This document shows positions 6,271-7,088 of a DNA stretch of 7,088 nucleotides, in pieces. This stretch comes from Sphingomonas sp. (lineage in GTDB: Bacteria > Pseudomonadota > Alphaproteobacteria > Sphingomonadales > Sphingomonadaceae): contig JAFBAM010000221.1 in NCBI GenBank assembly GCA_019247755.1, positions 1-7,088 of the forward strand. The letters are read 5' to 3'. Both the position numbers and the translations under genes were made by a program. Below the pieces are notes generated by a model. It saw nothing but the letters and a program-made list of their open reading frames with translations, was not told where the DNA came from and ran no database searches. The first letter of the stretch is position 1; each line of letters opens with the position of its first letter.

Positions 6271-7088
6271 GCCGCGACCAGCCGATAGCCCGCACCGGGC
6301 TCGTTCACGATCAGGGCCGGGTGCGCCGGTTCCCGCTCCAGCTTCTGCCTCAAAGCGCGGATGGCGACCCGGAGATATTCAATCTGGCGCTCCTGCGCGG
6401 GCCCCCAGACCGTCCGCAGTAGATAAGCGTGACTGAGCAGGCGCCCGCGGTGCTTCGCGAGCTCGGCGAGCACCGCATATTCCTTCGGCGTCAGGTGGAC
6501 GGGCTCTCCGTTGCGGGAGACCGTGCGGTTGAAAAGGTCGATGCGAACGCCCGCCGCTTCGACCGGCGGCTGATCGCCTTCGGGTCCAAGCTCGACGAGA
6601 TTCGCGACATAGCGGTCAAGGCGCATCGCTTCCGAGCCGATGGTCGAGAGCAGCTCCTGATTGCCATTGCCGTTACGACGCAACTCGCCGACGGCCGTTT
6701 CAATGGCGGTGAGGCGGGGCCGCAGATCCTGGCCGATCGAGGACAACAGGTCCGCGCGAAGGCGGTCGCGTTCGCGGGTCGCTTCGAAATCGCGCGCCTG
6801 GCTCTCGAGCCGCGACCGCTCCAGCGCTAGCGCCAGCTGATCGAGCAGGCTGCCGAGCAGGAGTTGCTGATCTTCGCTGACCGGCGGCACGCCGTCGTCT
6901 CGCGCCAGCCCGGCCGCAGCGATGATTGCGCCGCTCGAGCGAACGGGATTGAACACCCACTCGGCGGGCTGCAGGCGCGGCGTCCCGCGGCCGGCGGATT
7001 CGCCGGTCTCCAGCGTCAGTGCGGCGGCCGCGATATCGCTTGGGGTCAGCCGGTTCCCGGCGGGAACCGCGGCAAGGATCTGCGGCTG
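6267..7088 (-). CDS. KdpD/KdpE-like fusion regulator: GAF and degenerate dimerisation region joined to winged-helix DNA-binding domain (5' end outside window)
   Basis: The frame is open to the right edge. The GTG at 6954-6956 is an internal Val, and 44 more in-frame residues precede it. There are 273 visible residues, numbered from the right edge. Residues 1-95 match the end of the KdpD-type GAF domain (GESAGRGTPRL, then AEWVFNPV, then SLLDQLALALERSRLE). Residues 99-166 are the two-helix HisKA-like region, but the KdpD S-H-D-L-R-T-P-L core reads G-Q-D-L-R-P-R-L, with Gln120 (codon 6729-6731) replacing the phospho-accepting His. No HATPase follows. After a linker of about 12 residues, residues 180-273 are a KdpE/OmpR-type winged helix (HLTPKEYAVLAELAKHRGR, then RTVWGP, then GAGYRL). 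No receiver is present in the visible part. It should bind DNA, probably as a dimer, with input through the GAF part or unseen upstream domains rather than phosphotransfer. Targets are unknown; potassium control is only suggested by homology. Confidence 0.9.
   Translation of the reverse strand, partial: QPQILAAVPAGNRLTPSDIAAAALTLETGESAGRGTPRLQPAEWVFNPVRSSGAIIAAAGLARDDGVPPVSEDQQLLLGSLLDQLALALERSRLESQARDFEATRERDRLRADLLSSIGQDLRPRLTAIETAVGELRRNGNGNQELLSTIGSEAMRLDRYVANLVELGPEGDQPPVEAAGVRIDLFNRTVSRNGEPVHLTPKEYAVLAELAKHRGRLLSHAYLLRTVWGPAQERQIEYLRVAIRALRQKLEREPAHPALIVNEPGAGYRLVAA

Noticed and set aside
6429..6830. 133-residue plus-strand frame opposite the KdpD/KdpE-like gene
   Set aside because: It is antisense to a frame with strong GAF and winged-helix similarity and has no recognisable features of its own.
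6954..6956. GTG as the start of the winged-helix regulator
   Set aside because: Forty-four upstream in-frame residues match the KdpD GAF pattern (GESAGRGT and onward), so the GTG is an internal Val codon.

Overview
The window is high-GC bacterial DNA, densely coding on both strands. Codon use, the style of the PAS hybrid kinase, the PhoU-like DUF47/Pit pair and the KdpD/KdpE-type sequences suggest an alphaproteobacterium, most likely a sphingomonad. That placement is inference. There are no tRNA or rRNA genes, insertion sequences, CRISPR arrays or other signs of mobile DNA, and no gene-free stretch over 300 bases.

Layout, left to right: (1) positions 1-2133 (+) hold the 3' part of a hybrid sensor histidine kinase: PAS repeats, HisKA, HATPase and a C-terminal receiver. 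(2) A convergent aldo/keto reductase (2140-3159, -) ends 6 bp away, and both stop codons lie in one small hairpin. (3) After a 127-bp divergent intergenic region, three small genes run rightward: a secreted EF-hand protein (3287-3580), an unrecognised 74-residue protein with a perfect heptad pattern (3624-3848), and an exported-looking cupin (3919-4335). (4) An 84-bp leader precedes a two-gene phosphate-uptake unit: DUF47/PhoU-like protein (4420-5061) and PiT-family phosphate transporter (5089-6270). (5) On the opposite strand, its stop sharing a CTAG palindrome with the Pit stop, is the 3' part of an unusual regulator (6267-7088, -). It joins a KdpD-type GAF segment and a two-helix dimerisation region, in which the phospho-accepting His is Gln, directly to a KdpE-type winged-helix DNA-binding domain.

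How the genes work together: only DUF47-Pit is a confident functional unit, for low-affinity phosphate uptake with its usual partner. The hybrid kinase and the aldo/keto reductase are probably independent genes. The most interesting element is the right-hand regulator, which looks like a KdpD/KdpE two-component pair collapsed into one polypeptide that has lost both the ATPase and the receiver, so it would have to signal without phosphotransfer. Its N-terminus lies outside the window.
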